Positions 27,336-37,826 are shown, counted from the stretch's first letter. The stretch: 64,000 bases of DNA from Succinivibrio faecicola (GCF_019448115.1 NZ_JAGFNY010000003.1:38928-102927); one strand, 5' to 3'. Notes: generated from the sequence alone by a model not told the origin. A program made the numbers and translations.

Positions 27336-27986
27336 ATGAGATTCTTTTTAGATACAGCTAATGTTGAAGATATTAAAAAGGCAAACGATTTAGGTGTTAT
27401 CTGCGGTGTGACAACCAATCCATCACTGATTGCAAAGGAAGGTCATGATTTTAAAGAGACCGTAAAGGAAATTGCTTCAATTGTTGACGGCCCTATCTCA
27501 GGTGAGGTTAAACCTACAACTCTTGATTTTGATGGAATGATGAAAGAGGCTCGTGAAATTGCAGCTATTCATAAGAACATGGTTGTAAAGTTACCAATGA
27601 CTGCTGAAGGTTTAAAGGCATGCAAGCAGTGCAAGGCTGAAGGTATCAAGACCAATCTTACCTTAATCTTCACAGCAAACCAGGCTTTACTTGCAGCAAG
27701 AGCCGGTGCAACCTATGTTTCACCATTCGTTGGTCGTCTTGATGATATTTCAGAGGATGGTCTTGATTTAATAAGAACCATCTCAGAGATGTTTGCAATC
27801 AATAACATTGAATCACAGATTATCTGCGCATCAGTCAGAAATCCGGTTCATGTTACCCAGTGCGCACTTGCAGGTGCCGATATTGCTACAGTTCCTTACA
27901 AGGTTATCGAGCAGATGATTCATCATCCTCTAACCGATCAGGGTATTGAAAAGTTCCAGGCTGACTACAAGAAAGTCTTCGGTTAA
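27336..27986 (+). CDS. Transaldolase / fructose-6-phosphate aldolase family protein
   Basis: This 216-residue enzyme belongs to the small, decameric transaldolase family (TalC/FSA type). It transfers or cleaves dihydroxyacetone units in the non-oxidative pentose phosphate pathway. The N-terminal [14 protein letters not shown] and [13 protein letters not shown] motifs, the Schiff-base lysine Lys85 (MVVKLPMT) and the TNLTLIF and SPFVGRLDD segments are all present. Whether it acts as a true transaldolase or as an aldolase cannot be read from the sequence, so no symbol is given. A GTAGGGAG ribosome site precedes the ATG. The nearby transketolase suggests a pentose phosphate role. Confidence 0.93.
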   Translation: MRFFLDTANVEDIKKANDLGVICGVTTNPSLIAKEGHDFKETVKEIASIVDGPISGEVKPTTLDFDGMMKEAREIAAIHKNMVVKLPMTAEGLKACKQCKAEGIKTNLTLIFTANQALLAARAGATYVSPFVGRLDDISEDGLDLIRTISEMFAINNIESQIICASVRNPVHVTQCALAGADIATVPYKVIEQMIHHPLTDQGIEKFQADYKKVFG

Positions 27987-28000
27987 TCAAAAAAAGTGTG

Positions 28001-28024
28001 ATATACCGGCTAATGCCGGTATAT
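28001..28024 (+). terminator. Hairpin after the transaldolase gene
   Basis: ATATACCGGC and GCCGGTATAT form a ten-pair stem with a four-base loop 14 bases after the stop codon. The following bases (TAAACTT) are a poor T run, so read-through into the next gene is possible. Confidence 0.65.
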
Positions 28025-28087
28025 TAAACTTGAGGCAAACTCTTCAATTGAAGTACACTTCACTGGTATTTAATTGGAGATTTTAAC

Positions 28088-29326
28088 TTGCAGTCATTCA
28101 AACTAAAGATATCACTTAGCCTTGTATTGCTTGTTCTTGGCGCTGCCTTTTTTTATAGAGCAGGTATATATGTTACCGGTAAGTGTGCAAACAGGACACT
28201 TGCAGCACTTGTATACAAGGCTAATTTGTTCTTGGAACATGAGTACAATACAGATCTGCTTTTGTACAAGACAACCGTAAGTTATAAAAAGATTGATGAG
28301 AGCTGGAATCATCAGGTTGGTTTTGTTGAAATAGAGATCCCTGATATTGAAAAGCGTTATCAGATAATTGTAAAGACTGACTACAACTTTTTAAATCTTG
28401 AATCAAAGTTTCAGATTGAGCCGATTTTAAGAGATTTCACTGTTAAAACCGGACTTTTAAAGGACAGTATAAGTAATGAAGCTTCAGTAAAGGTTAAACT
28501 TATTCCTTTATCTGTAAGCGCAAGGTTCTATCTTAATGCACCATATTCAGACAGAATCATAGATCAGGGGGTTGTAAAGAAATACAACGGAAAGAATTCA
28601 AACCTGACAATAGATTACAGATTCCTGCAAAGAGAAGATGCAAGACGAACTGTAGTAGGAGAGTTTGACAACCTTTATCTTCCAGGTTTGAGTGCAGAAA
28701 AATTCTTCTTTACAATGACATATGATCAAATAGAGGAGCTGCAAAAGCCTCTGTTTGCAAGAATCTATGCAAAGGAGCTTGTAACAGAAAGTGAAATGCT
28801 TCAGCAGTTCAGATCTTTTGATGTTTCGCTTGTACCTTACAGATTTGATAAATTTAATAATTTCAATCTGAAGATTATGGCAAGAGGAAATTTAAAATAC
28901 GGTACAGGTGCATTTGAAGGATCGCTTCGTTATTTAAATATGAATGAACTTAAAAAGCTAGATCTGTCATGGCCTGAGCTGATATTGAGACCAATGCTGA
29001 TAAACAGGGCTACAATATATCAGGCTGTAAAACTCGATATGAAAAAACTTGAGTATCGATCACAGTTTATTAAAGATAACAAAAATGTAATGTATAATGC
29101 TATGGCTAACGGCTACTTGACTATTCCAAAGCATAGCAGAGGTATAAACCCAGTTTTAAGTCATCTTGTCGGAAAGATAAATGTAAAGTTCGACAGAATG
29201 AATGATGCCGGTTTTGAATATATAAGTTCAATTGGCGATGAAGTTTTAGTAAAATCAAAGGATACCTATCACACTTCGATAGAACTGAATGATGGTAAGG
29301 TAATCTTTGACGATCAGGTTAATTAG
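28088..29326 (+). CDS. Membrane-anchored protein of unknown function
   Basis: The 412-residue product starts with TTG at 28088, preceded by GGAG at a good distance (28076-28079). Residues about 6-26 ([20 protein letters not shown]) form a signal anchor, and the rest is soluble and presumably periplasmic, rich in beta-strand-like alternating segments. It resembles in layout the YdgA/DUF945 group, but no motif decides this. It lies between transaldolase and transketolase and ends 22 bases before the transketolase start, so it is probably co-transcribed with it. I assign no function. Confidence 0.7.
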   Translation: MQSFKLKISLSLVLLVLGAAFFYRAGIYVTGKCANRTLAALVYKANLFLEHEYNTDLLLYKTTVSYKKIDESWNHQVGFVEIEIPDIEKRYQIIVKTDYNFLNLESKFQIEPILRDFTVKTGLLKDSISNEASVKVKLIPLSVSARFYLNAPYSDRIIDQGVVKKYNGKNSNLTIDYRFLQREDARRTVVGEFDNLYLPGLSAEKFFFTMTYDQIEELQKPLFARIYAKELVTESEMLQQFRSFDVSLVPYRFDKFNNFNLKIMARGNLKYGTGAFEGSLRYLNMNELKKLDLSWPELILRPMLINRATIYQAVKLDMKKLEYRSQFIKDNKNVMYNAMANGYLTIPKHSRGINPVLSHLVGKINVKFDRMNDAGFEYISSIGDEVLVKSKDTYHTSIELNDGKVIFDDQVN

Positions 29327-29348
29327 GTTTTGTTTTCAAGGAGAAAAT

Positions 29349-31349
29349 ATGTCAGATTTCAGAGAGCTAGCTAACGCAGTGCGTGCATTGAGCATGGATG
29401 GTGTTCAAAAAGCAAATTCAGGTCATCCTGGTGCACCTATGGGTATGGCTGATATGGCTGAAGCATTATGGCGTGGTTTTATGCATCACAACCCAAAGAA
29501 TCCTAAGTGGGCAAACCGCGACCGTTTTGTTTTATCAAACGGCCATGCTTCTATGCTTATTTACTCCCTGTTACACCTGACAGGTTACGATTTATCCTTG
29601 GATGATTTAAAGAATTTCCGTCAGTTCGGTTCAAAGACACCAGGCCACCCAGAGTATGGTGAGGTTCCAGGTGTTGAAACAACAACCGGTCCTCTTGGCA
29701 TGGGTATTGGTAATGCTGTTGGTATGGCACTTGCTGAGCGTTTACTGGCTTCAGAATTCAACAGAGAAGGTTTTGATATCGTTGATCATTACACCTATGT
29801 ATTCACAGGTGACGGCTGTTTAATGGAAGGTATTTCACATGAAGCATGCTCACTTGCCGGTACCTTGGGTTTAGGCAAGCTTGTTGTTCTTTACGATTCA
29901 AACGGCATTTCAATTGACGGTGAGGTAAAAGGCTGGTTTGCTGACGATACAAAGAAGCGCTTTGAGGGCTACGGCTGGCAGGTTATCGAAATTGAAAACG
30001 GTAATGACGGCAAGCAGGTACGTGCTGCAATCGAACTTGCTCGAGCTGATAAGAACCGTCCATCAATTATTATTTGTCCTACAACAATCGGTTTTGGTTC
30101 TCCTGCAAAGGCTGGCTCTGAGAAGTCACACGGTGCTCCTTTAGGTGAGGATGAGATTGTTGCAACCAAGAAGGCTTTAGGCTGGAACTATGGTCCATTT
30201 GAGGTACCTGCAGACATCAGATCACAGTGGGATGCAACAGAGCAGGGCGCAAAGCTTGAGAAAGAATGGAACGATCTGTTTGCTTCTTACAAGGCTAAGT
30301 ACCCAGAGCTTGCAGCTGAATATGTACGCCGTATGGAAGGCAGGTTACCTGCTGACTTTGCTGCAAAGACCAAGTCATGGATTGAGCAGTTGCAGAAAAA
30401 TGCAGATCCTAAGGTTGCTACACGTAAGGCAGGTCAGTTAGCTTTAGATTTCTTCGGTTCACTTCTTCCAGAGCTTGTAGGTGGTTCAGCTGACCTTGCA
30501 CCTTCAAATCTGACTGTAAACAAGGAATCAAAGTCTGTTCTACCAGGTCACCTTGAGGGTAACTATATTCACTGGGGTGTACGTGAGTTCGCTATGGCAG
30601 CTGCAATGAACGGTATGTTACTTCACGGTGGCTTCCGTCCATATGGCGGTACCTTCCTGATCTTCTCTGACTATGCTAAGAATGCATTAAGAATGTCAGC
30701 ATTAATGAAGATCCCTACATTATATGTATTCACCCACGATTCTATCGGTGTTGGTGAGGATGGTCCTACCCACGAGCCAATCGAGCAGATTTCAACATTG
30801 CGTTTAATTCCAAACTTTGATGAGTGGCGTCCTTGTGATATGGTTGAAACCGGTGCTGCTTGGTCATACATGATTGAAAGACAGGATGGTCCAAGTGCTG
30901 TAATTTTATCACGCCAGACCTTAGAGCAGATGAACCGTACACAAGAGCAGGTTGAGAATATCTCTAAGGGCGGTTATGTATTAAAGGACTGCGCTGGCAC
31001 TCCTGATCTTATCTTAATCGGTACTGGTTCTGAGGTAGCTCTTGCATATCATGCAGCAGAGCAGTTAGAGGCTCAGGGTAAGAAGGTTCGTGTTGTATCA
31101 ATGCCAAGCACAGATGTGTTTGATCGTCAGTCAGCTGAGTACAAAGAGTCTGTACTTCCTAAGGCTGTACGTGCAAGACTTGCAGTTGAGGCTGGCTGTT
31201 CTAACATCTGGTTCAAGTATGTTGGTCTTGATGGTGATACATTATGTCTTGATCATTATGGTGCTTCTGCTCCTGCATCATTGCTGTTCAAGGAGTACGG
31301 CTTTACTGTTGAGAATGTAGTAAACAAGGCATTAAATCTTTTAAAATAA
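29349..31349 (+). CDS. tkt: Transketolase
   Basis: Transketolase moves two-carbon units between sugar phosphates with thiamine diphosphate and links the pentose phosphate pathway to glycolysis. An upstream in-frame ATG exists at 29307, but the AAGGAG just before the ATG at 29349 and the start [14 protein letters not shown] settle the start (666 residues). Visible features are [19 protein letters not shown], the thiamine-binding GDGCLMEGI near residue 156, [16 protein letters not shown] and the pyrimidine-domain [13 protein letters not shown] around the catalytic Glu. The length is normal. A terminator follows. tkt and pgk are adjacent, as in several bacteria where tkt-epd-pgk-fba are clustered. 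Confidence 0.98.
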   Translation: MSDFRELANAVRALSMDGVQKANSGHPGAPMGMADMAEALWRGFMHHNPKNPKWANRDRFVLSNGHASMLIYSLLHLTGYDLSLDDLKNFRQFGSKTPGHPEYGEVPGVETTTGPLGMGIGNAVGMALAERLLASEFNREGFDIVDHYTYVFTGDGCLMEGISHEACSLAGTLGLGKLVVLYDSNGISIDGEVKGWFADDTKKRFEGYGWQVIEIENGNDGKQVRAAIELARADKNRPSIIICPTTIGFGSPAKAGSEKSHGAPLGEDEIVATKKALGWNYGPFEVPADIRSQWDATEQGAKLEKEWNDLFASYKAKYPELAAEYVRRMEGRLPADFAAKTKSWIEQLQKNADPKVATRKAGQLALDFFGSLLPELVGGSADLAPSNLTVNKESKSVLPGHLEGNYIHWGVREFAMAAAMNGMLLHGGFRPYGGTFLIFSDYAKNALRMSALMKIPTLYVFTHDSIGVGEDGPTHEPIEQISTLRLIPNFDEWRPCDMVETGAAWSYMIERQDGPSAVILSRQTLEQMNRTQEQVENISKGGYVLKDCAGTPDLILIGTGSEVALAYHAAEQLEAQGKKVRVVSMPSTDVFDRQSAEYKESVLPKAVRARLAVEAGCSNIWFKYVGLDGDTLCLDHYGASAPASLLFKEYGFTVENVVNKALNLLK

Positions 31350-31363
31350 GATATGAAATATGA

Positions 31364-31394
31364 CAGGGCCGGCTTTATGCCGGCTTTGTTTTTT
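31364..31394 (+). terminator. Rho-independent terminator after tkt
   Basis: GCCGGC at 31368-31373 pairs with GCCGGC at 31379-31384 around a five-base loop and is followed by TTTGTTTTTT. Confidence 0.85.
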
Positions 31395-31602
31395 GGTTCT
31401 TAAAGAAGATAAAAAAATCATTTGAAATGTATATTGCAAGAGTGAATGAAATCAATTTTCACCACAATGAATTCAAAATGAAAAATAGTGAAAAAATGTC
31501 TCATTAAAATTGCATTGTTTGACTTATGTGCTAAAATATTGGGACGTAAATGCTAAGTAAAAGTCTAACAAAGACGAATTTAATAACAGAGGAAAACGAA
31601 CT

Positions 31603-32769
31603 ATGGCAGTTTTAAAGATGGCCGATCTTGACCTACAGGGCAAGAGAGTACTTATCCGTGCAGACTTAAACGTACCTTTAAAGGACGGCAAAGTTGCATC
31701 AGACAAGCGTATTATGGCTACATTACCAACCATCAAATTAGCTCTTGAGAAGGGTGCTAAGGTTATGGTTATCTCTCACTTGGGCAGACCTACTGAGGGT
31801 GAGTACGCAGAAGAGTTCTCATTAAAGCCAGTTGCTGATTACATTGCAACCAAGTTACCAAACGTATCAGTTCGTTTAGAGAAGGATTACTTAAACGGCG
31901 TTGACGTTAAGGAAAACGAGCTGGTAGTTTTAGAGAACTGCCGTTTCAACGTTGGCGAGAAGAAGAACGCTGAAGATTTATCAAAGAAATATGCTGCATT
32001 ATGCGACGTATTCGTAATGGACGCTTTCGGTACAGCTCACCGTGCTCAGGCAACTACTTACGGTGCAGCTCAGTTTGCTCCAGTAGCTTGTGCAGGTCCA
32101 TTGTTAGCTGCTGAGTTAGATGCTTTAGGCAAGGTTATGGATAACCCTGCACGTCCAATGGTTGCTATTGTTGGCGGTTCAAAGGTTTCAACCAAGTTAA
32201 CCGTTTTAAACAGCTTATTAAAGGTTTGCGACCAGTTAATCGTTGGTGGCGGTATTGCCAATACCTTCATCAAGGCTCAGGGCAACAACGTAGGTAAGTC
32301 TTTATGCGAAGACGAGCTTGTAAACGATGCTAAGGAAATTGCTGGCAAGACCAACATTCCTGCATTCGTAGACGTTGTTGTTGGCAAGGAGTTCAGCGAG
32401 AATGCTGAGGCTACTACCAAAGATTTAGCAGACATCGCTGATGACGACATGATCTTCGACTTAGGTCCTAAGTCAATGGCTAACATCAACGAAGTTTTAA
32501 AGAATGCAAAGACCATTTTATGGAACGGCCCAGTTGGCGTATTCGAGTTCGATCAGTTCGCTCTAGGTACCAAGTCAATGGCTGACGCTATCGCTTCTTC
32601 AGAGGCTTTCTCTGTTGCAGGTGGTGGTGATACCATCAACGCAATCCAGAAGTTCGGCGTAACTGACAAGATCTCTTACATCTCAACAGGTGGTGGTGCT
32701 TTCTTAGAGTTCGTAGAGGGCAAGAAGTTACCTGCTGTTGAAATCTTAGAGAAGAGAGCAGCTGAATAA
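31603..32769 (+). CDS. pgk: Phosphoglycerate kinase
   Basis: Pgk makes ATP from 1,3-bisphosphoglycerate in glycolysis. The 388-residue protein shows the N-terminal substrate motif ([14 protein letters not shown]), HLGRPTEG, the hinge region and the C-terminal nucleotide motifs (GGSKVSTK near residue 189; [26 protein letters not shown]). All are intact. Leucine is mostly TTA and arginine CGT, a biased usage also seen in the aldolase gene downstream and typical of highly expressed genes. A 253-base gap from tkt holds its own promoter. There is no epd or gap gene beside it. Confidence 0.98.
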   Translation: MAVLKMADLDLQGKRVLIRADLNVPLKDGKVASDKRIMATLPTIKLALEKGAKVMVISHLGRPTEGEYAEEFSLKPVADYIATKLPNVSVRLEKDYLNGVDVKENELVVLENCRFNVGEKKNAEDLSKKYAALCDVFVMDAFGTAHRAQATTYGAAQFAPVACAGPLLAAELDALGKVMDNPARPMVAIVGGSKVSTKLTVLNSLLKVCDQLIVGGGIANTFIKAQGNNVGKSLCEDELVNDAKEIAGKTNIPAFVDVVVGKEFSENAEATTKDLADIADDDMIFDLGPKSMANINEVLKNAKTILWNGPVGVFEFDQFALGTKSMADAIASSEAFSVAGGGDTINAIQKFGVTDKISYISTGGGAFLEFVEGKKLPAVEILEKRAAE

Positions 32770-32777
32770 TTCATTTT

Positions 32778-32806
32778 GTAAAATGCCAGTGTCAGCTGGC
32801 ATTTGT
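32778..32806 (+). terminator. Hairpin between pgk and the aldolase gene
   Basis: AAATGCCA and TGGCATTT form an eight-pair stem at 32781-32804. A weak T-rich tract follows, so partial read-through into the aldolase gene is likely. Confidence 0.55.
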
Positions 32807-32851
32807 GTTATCTAAAAGTTTCTTTTTTTATTTTTATAGGTATTTAATCTT

Positions 32852-33946
32852 ATGACTAAGATTTTAGACGTTATCAAGCCAGGTGTTGTTGCTGGTGAAA
32901 ACTTACAGAAGTTATTTGCTTTAGCTCGTAAGGGTGGTTTCGCTTTCCCTTCAGTTAACTGCGTTGGTACTGATTCAATCAATGCTGTTATCGAGGCTGG
33001 TGCTAAGGCTAAATCTCCTGTAATGGTACAGTTCTCAAACGGTGGTGCACAGTTCATCGCTGGTAAGGGCTTAAAGATGGATAAGCCACAGGGTGCAGCT
33101 ATTTTAGGTGCTATCTCTGGTGCTTTACATGCTCGTAACGTTGCTGAGTTCTACGGTGTACCTGTAGTTGTTCACACTGACCACTGCGCTAAGAAACTGT
33201 TACCATGGATTGACGGTTTATTAGACGCTGGTGAGAAGTACTATGCTGAGCACGGTGAGCCATTATTCTCATCACACATGATTGACCTTTCAGAGGAATC
33301 ATTAAAGGATAACGTTGCTCTTTGCTGCAAGTATTTAGAGCGTATGTCTAAGATCGGCATGACTCTTGAGTTAGAGTTAGGCTGCACCGGTGGTGAAGAA
33401 GATGGTGTTGATAACTCAGGTAAGGACGAGTCAGCATTATATACTCAGCCAGAAGACGTAGCATATGCATATGAGGAGTTATCAAAGATTTCTCCAAACT
33501 TCACTATCGCTGCTTCATTCGGTAACGTACACGGTGTTTACAAGCCAGGTAACGTTAAGTTAAAGCCAACCATCCTACGTGATTCACAGAAGTACGTTAA
33601 GGAGAAGTTTGGTTTAGCTGATGAGAAGCCATTAAACTTAGTATTCCACGGTGGTTCTGGCTCTTCAGAGCAGGAAATCCGCGAATCAGTATCATATGGT
33701 GTTATCAAGATGAACATCGATACCGATACTCAGTGGGCAACCTGGGAAGGTATCCTTAACTACTACAAGGCAAACGAGAACCGTTTACAGGGTCAGTTAG
33801 GTGATGGTACCGATCCAGATGTTCCAAACAAGAAGTTCTACGATCCACGCGTATGGTTACGTAAGGGTCAGGAGAGCATGGTTGTTCGTCTACAGGAAGC
33901 ATTTGATCGCTTAGGTTCAGCTGGCTGCTTAGACAAGGACATCTAA
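32852..33946 (+). CDS. fbaA: Class II fructose-bisphosphate aldolase
   Basis: This zinc-dependent aldolase splits fructose 1,6-bisphosphate in glycolysis. At 364 residues it corresponds to the FbaA (class IIA) type rather than the shorter GatY type. Visible are the zinc-binding VVHTDHCAKK near residue 107, ELELGCTGGEEDGVD, the SFGNVHGVYKPGN segment and LVFHGGSGSSEQEI with the phosphate-binding glycines, then KMNIDTDTQWATW. ATG at 32852 follows a T-rich leader with a weak AGG-type ribosome site. It shares the strongly biased codon use of pgk. A strong terminator follows. Confidence 0.97.
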   Translation: MTKILDVIKPGVVAGENLQKLFALARKGGFAFPSVNCVGTDSINAVIEAGAKAKSPVMVQFSNGGAQFIAGKGLKMDKPQGAAILGAISGALHARNVAEFYGVPVVVHTDHCAKKLLPWIDGLLDAGEKYYAEHGEPLFSSHMIDLSEESLKDNVALCCKYLERMSKIGMTLELELGCTGGEEDGVDNSGKDESALYTQPEDVAYAYEELSKISPNFTIAASFGNVHGVYKPGNVKLKPTILRDSQKYVKEKFGLADEKPLNLVFHGGSGSSEQEIRESVSYGVIKMNIDTDTQWATWEGILNYYKANENRLQGQLGDGTDPDVPNKKFYDPRVWLRKGQESMVVRLQEAFDRLGSAGCLDKDI

Positions 33947-33980
33947 TGTTCTGAAATATCCTTGATTTAGGATATTTATA

Positions 33981-34013
33981 AGATCGCCGCAAACAATGCG
34001 GCGATTTTTTTTG
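33981..34013 (+). terminator. Rho-independent terminator after fbaA
   Basis: ATCGCCGC and GCGGCGAT form an eight-pair GC-rich stem followed by eight T residues. Confidence 0.92.
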
Positions 34014-34215
34014 CATGTAGATTGCAATCTATGAAAGGTTTTCGGATCACATCTTTACCAAATTGTGCCGGAAAGCATCTGGCATCAGCCATGGTGCGCT
34101 GTCAACATCTGTGTCTTTATCTAAAAAAGCCTCTTATAACTCATTTCTAATGAGTTGAATTAAATTTAAATTCAGTTAAACTAACATATAGTTACTATAT
34201 ATTCTGGATATAAAA

Positions 34216-36024
34216 ATGACCGAAAAGACATTCAAACCATTGCCACTTGGCAATGAGGACTTTGTTTCATTAAGACAAAAAGGTAAATACTATGTAGATA
34301 AGACACCTTATCTAAAGAATGTCTTTACAGAGCCATCCTCGGTACTTCTTTTTACAAGACCAAGACGCTTTGGTAAAACTCTTTTAATGGATATGTTTGC
34401 CTCATTTTTAAGACTTGCACCAGATGGCAGTGACAACAGAGAATTTAAAGAAAAAATCTTTGAAGGTCTTGAGATTCTAAAAGATAAAGAATTCACTGAT
34501 GAATACATGGGACAGTTCCCTGTTATTTTCATTTCTCTTAAAAGTGCATATGGAGAGACTTTTGAGCAAGCCTATGATGCATTAGCACGTGTCGTAGTAA
34601 GTCTATTTTCTGATTACGACTTTTTATTAAACAGTAAGAATCTGCAAAAAAAAGATCTTGAGAACTATAACAAATATCTAGATAGAGAATTTCTGTGTGA
34701 TATAAATTCAATAGGATATGTAAAGGAAGCTTTTAAATTTCTATCAAACTGTCTTTATAAGCACTATAAAAAGAAAGTCATACTTTTAATCGATGAGTAT
34801 GATGTACCATTAGCAAAGGCATCAGAAGGTGGATATCATTCACAGATGGTGAAACTGATAAGTCAGTTCTTTGATTTCATGAAAATCACACCAAACAATA
34901 ATGAATATGAAGTATCCCCAATAGAAAAAATAGTTCTTACTGGCTGTTTAAAAGTAGCAAAAAACAGTATTTTTACAGGTGTAAACAACATCACTGTTAA
35001 TACAGTGCTTTCAGAGGACTATGATTTTGATTCCATCATAGGTTTTACAAAAGAAGAGACTCTAAAGCTTTTAAAAGACTATGAGCTTGAAGAGTATACA
35101 ACGTTGGTTAAAGAAAACTATGATGGATACAGATTCTATAAAAAAGAGATGTTCTGTCCATGGGATGTAATTAACTTTATAGCAGAGGCAGTCAAAAAGA
35201 AAGTTTCTGGCACTAAGATAATACCAGGAAATTACTGGATAAACTCAACCTCAAGTAATGCATTATTATCATATGTAGGATATCTGACTGATAAGGCAAC
35301 AGACAAGATGCAGGCACTGATGGATGGTTTGAGTATTGAAACCTATATCAATGATTCAATGAATTATGACACCTTATCAGAACATGAAGAGATAGATTTC
35401 TTCTCCCTTCTTTTGCATACAGGATATCTGACATCTGATGGTTATAGAGTTGAAAACGAAGAAACAGGAAGACCAAAAGCTGTCTATTCACTTAGAATAC
35501 CTAATCTTGAAATCAGAGAATGCTTTGAAACTAACATATTGAAGCATTTTAAAGAATCATCAACTAAAGGTGAGAATAAGGCTATGCTTATAGCTAAAGC
35601 TCTGTTTGAAGGTGATTGTGAAACAGCAAAAATCAATTTAAAAAAGCTACTTAAAGGATATGTATCTGTAAGAGATTTTGCAACAAAGGCAAAGAAAGAG
35701 AACTTCTATCATGGATTCTTATCAGGTGTGTTCACAAACTGTTCTGATAGCATAAGTGATTACCAGTCAAACAGTGAATCTGGTGATGGTTATGCTGATA
35801 TCGTCTTTAAAAATGAAAGTGAAGATACTGTTGTTATTCTTGAACTTAAAGCATCAAAAAATATTGAATCTGTAATAATTGACGCAAAAAATGCAATAAA
35901 ACAGATTGATGATAAAGAATATGCAAAAAGTTATATCACTCATCCATTTGTAAACAAAATATACAGCTACGGGATCAGTTTCTATAAAAAAGACTGCTAT
36001 ATTGAATTGAAGAAAGTAAAGTAA
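34216..36024 (+). CDS. AAA-ATPase-like / PD-(D/E)XK nuclease-like protein, paralog 2
   Basis: This 602-residue protein is a close relative of the one at 20537-22342, with the same layout and long identical segments: RPRRFGKTLLMDMF, LIDEYDVPLAKASE, IVLTGCLKVAKNSIFTGVNN, NYWINSTSSNALLSYVGYLT and FYHGFLSGVFTNCS. Walker A lies near residues 48-59 and Walker B near 195; the nuclease-like region shows GDGYADIVF and VVILELKASK. Both copies are intact, so each is probably functional. They stand in the same orientation about 12 kb apart. It is monocistronic with its own upstream region and a bidirectional terminator shared with fliD. Function unknown. Confidence 0.88.
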   Translation: MTEKTFKPLPLGNEDFVSLRQKGKYYVDKTPYLKNVFTEPSSVLLFTRPRRFGKTLLMDMFASFLRLAPDGSDNREFKEKIFEGLEILKDKEFTDEYMGQFPVIFISLKSAYGETFEQAYDALARVVVSLFSDYDFLLNSKNLQKKDLENYNKYLDREFLCDINSIGYVKEAFKFLSNCLYKHYKKKVILLIDEYDVPLAKASEGGYHSQMVKLISQFFDFMKITPNNNEYEVSPIEKIVLTGCLKVAKNSIFTGVNNITVNTVLSEDYDFDSIIGFTKEETLKLLKDYELEEYTTLVKENYDGYRFYKKEMFCPWDVINFIAEAVKKKVSGTKIIPGNYWINSTSSNALLSYVGYLTDKATDKMQALMDGLSIETYINDSMNYDTLSEHEEIDFFSLLLHTGYLTSDGYRVENEETGRPKAVYSLRIPNLEIRECFETNILKHFKESSTKGENKAMLIAKALFEGDCETAKINLKKLLKGYVSVRDFATKAKKENFYHGFLSGVFTNCSDSISDYQSNSESGDGYADIVFKNESEDTVVILELKASKNIESVIIDAKNAIKQIDDKEYAKSYITHPFVNKIYSYGISFYKKDCYIELKKVK

Positions 36025-36055
36025 TTTAACTACAAGCTCTTTTATTATATAAAAA

Positions 36056-36085
36056 CAAAGGGCGATAATTATCGCCCTCGTTTTT
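36056..36085. terminator. Bidirectional terminator between AAA paralog 2 and fliD
   Basis: The perfect palindrome GGGCGATAATTATCGCCC (36060-36077) has T-rich sequence on both sides and ends both convergent genes. Confidence 0.9.
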
Positions 36086-36104
36086 ATGCGCAATGCAATT
36101 GCTG

Positions 36105-37655
36105 TTAACCAATGCTGCTCATGATCTGAGATATGTATGTTGATGATGTATTGTACTTGGCCATAAGGGAGTCAAGGTTACCATACTTCTTACGAAGCAT
36201 AGCCTCATACTGTTCAAGTTTAACAGTATTTGCCTCTTCTTTGTCAGTCCAGCTGTCAATCTGTTTTTGAATATCATCAACACGCTCAGATAGAAGACCA
36301 CCAGTCTCTGTGTAATCTTCAACGTAGTTACTCATTTCCTTGAGAAGGCCGTCTTCAGAACTGAACAGATTAACTACAGCATTGAAACTTTCATTAATAG
36401 CTTTTGTAAACTTAGTCTTATCAAGAGCGAGTGTTCCATCTTTTTTTAAGGTCAGACCACAGTCAAAAATAGTTTTATTACTGCCAGATGATGACCCATC
36501 TCCACCGTCATCTGTTTTATTGAATCTTGAGATCATGGTCTGAAGAGCATTCTGAATACCCTTAACCTGAGAGTCACCTGCAAGATCACCACCGTCTAAC
36601 TGATTCTTACCTTCTGAATAGGTGTTGTGTTTATACAGAGAGGTTAGAGTAGACTGCAGAGTGTTGTAAGCTTCGACGAACTTATTCATCTTGTTGTAAG
36701 CTTCATCGGCATCAGTAGTAATATTGACACTGTAGCTCTTGAAACCAGTGGTAACGTTACCACTACCATCATCAATGGTTTCTTTTTCTGACAGTTTTAA
36801 TACTTCAAGGGTAATACCTGAAATTTGTTCATCAAACTGATTGGTGTGTGATGTTACGCTTTCACCATCAATAAGAATTTCAGCATCCTTAGCTTCTCTA
36901 TATGCCCATTTAGAGCCACTTGTAGAAACTCTGTTACCTTTTGCATTAACCTCAGTATCAGATGATCTGTCAAAGTTGAATACACTGATAGAATCGTGTG
37001 TTGTATCAGATGGATTGCTAGGAGTTGCAGTGATCTTCATGTTGGTGGTATCAACACCAGTTGTACCGCCATCAACAGAGAAAGTGTATCCAGATGAAGT
37101 CTTGATAAGATTTACGTTTACACCAAGATCGTTCTTGTTTAAACGCTTTCTTACAAGTTCAATTGTATCGCCTTCGCTGATATCAATTTCAAACTTTCTT
37201 TCTCTGGTTTCTTTTTCGCCCCTGTCATTTTGGAAAGTTTCAGGACCAAGATCGATTGTAATATGACCTGCACCAAAAGAATTTCTAAAGCCGTCTGCTG
37301 TATTGAATTTCTGTGTAACAGCCTCTGACTGAGCTAGCTGAGTAACAGTAATATCAAAATTGGTGTTGGAGCAGTCTTCTTTTTGAGTAATTTTGAAAGC
37401 TTCATAATCTTTTGACTGTGAAGTTGTAACCTTATGTGTATTCATAGCATTTGCTTTACACATTTCTTCACAGGCTGTCTGGAAGGTGTTGAGCGCACTC
37501 TTCATCTTCTTGACACCATCAAGTTCAATTTCGCATTTAGCTTTTGCTTTTGTAACTCTGTTAGTCAGATTAGATTTCTTAGTAGAAAGCATCGCCTGAA
37601 TGATGCTTTCAAAATCATTACCAGAGCCAACACCAGCATTGGTAATAGTTGTCAT
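36105..37655 (-). CDS. fliD: Flagellar filament cap protein FliD (HAP2)
   Basis: FliD caps the growing filament and inserts flagellin subunits. The 516-residue protein has the N-terminal FliD domain (SGNDFESIIQAMLSTKKSNL, residues 12-31), the beta-rich middle, and the C-terminal domain with YNTLQSTL, DGTLALDKTKF and the final STYISQIMSSIG. Coiled-coil ends on both sides fit the D0/D1 legs. It stands alone, without flaG or fliS next to it, behind a sigma-28 promoter at 37709-37736, as expected for a late flagellar gene. The ATG is preceded by GAGGT. Confidence 0.93.
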   Translation of the reverse strand: MTTITNAGVGSGNDFESIIQAMLSTKKSNLTNRVTKAKAKCEIELDGVKKMKSALNTFQTACEEMCKANAMNTHKVTTSQSKDYEAFKITQKEDCSNTNFDITVTQLAQSEAVTQKFNTADGFRNSFGAGHITIDLGPETFQNDRGEKETRERKFEIDISEGDTIELVRKRLNKNDLGVNVNLIKTSSGYTFSVDGGTTGVDTTNMKITATPSNPSDTTHDSISVFNFDRSSDTEVNAKGNRVSTSGSKWAYREAKDAEILIDGESVTSHTNQFDEQISGITLEVLKLSEKETIDDGSGNVTTGFKSYSVNITTDADEAYNKMNKFVEAYNTLQSTLTSLYKHNTYSEGKNQLDGGDLAGDSQVKGIQNALQTMISRFNKTDDGGDGSSSGSNKTIFDCGLTLKKDGTLALDKTKFTKAINESFNAVVNLFSSEDGLLKEMSNYVEDYTETGGLLSERVDDIQKQIDSWTDKEEANTVKLEQYEAMLRKKYGNLDSLMAKYNTSSTYISQIMSSIG

Positions 37656-37708
37656 TTTGATTACCTCTTATATCTATATCAAATATAGAATTATCCCACC
37701 TATATATA

Positions 37709-37736
37709 TTATCGGCGAAGAAAAAGTAAAAGTTTA
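37709..37736 (-). promoter_or_regulatory. Sigma-28 (FliA) promoter of fliD
   Basis: On the minus strand TAAA (37736-37733) and a perfect GCCGATAA (37716-37709) are 16 bases apart, against 15 in the E. coli consensus. The -10 element ends about 54 bases before the fliD start. Confidence 0.85.
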
Positions 37737-37775
37737 ATTTTTTTGACAAAAGATTTGATAATTTTTTTGAAGTGC

Positions 37776-37804
37776 CAATCCTTTGATCACAGATCAAAGG
37801 ATTG
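37776..37804. terminator. Perfect 13-pair hairpin after lysC
   Basis: CAATCCTTTGATC and GATCAAAGGATTG pair around a three-base loop 22 bases after the lysC stop. There is no T run directly after it on the minus strand, so it may act as a transcript-stabilising stem as well as a barrier before the fliD promoter. Confidence 0.6.
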
Positions 37805-37826
37805 CAAATAGTGTGCCAGTTACAGA

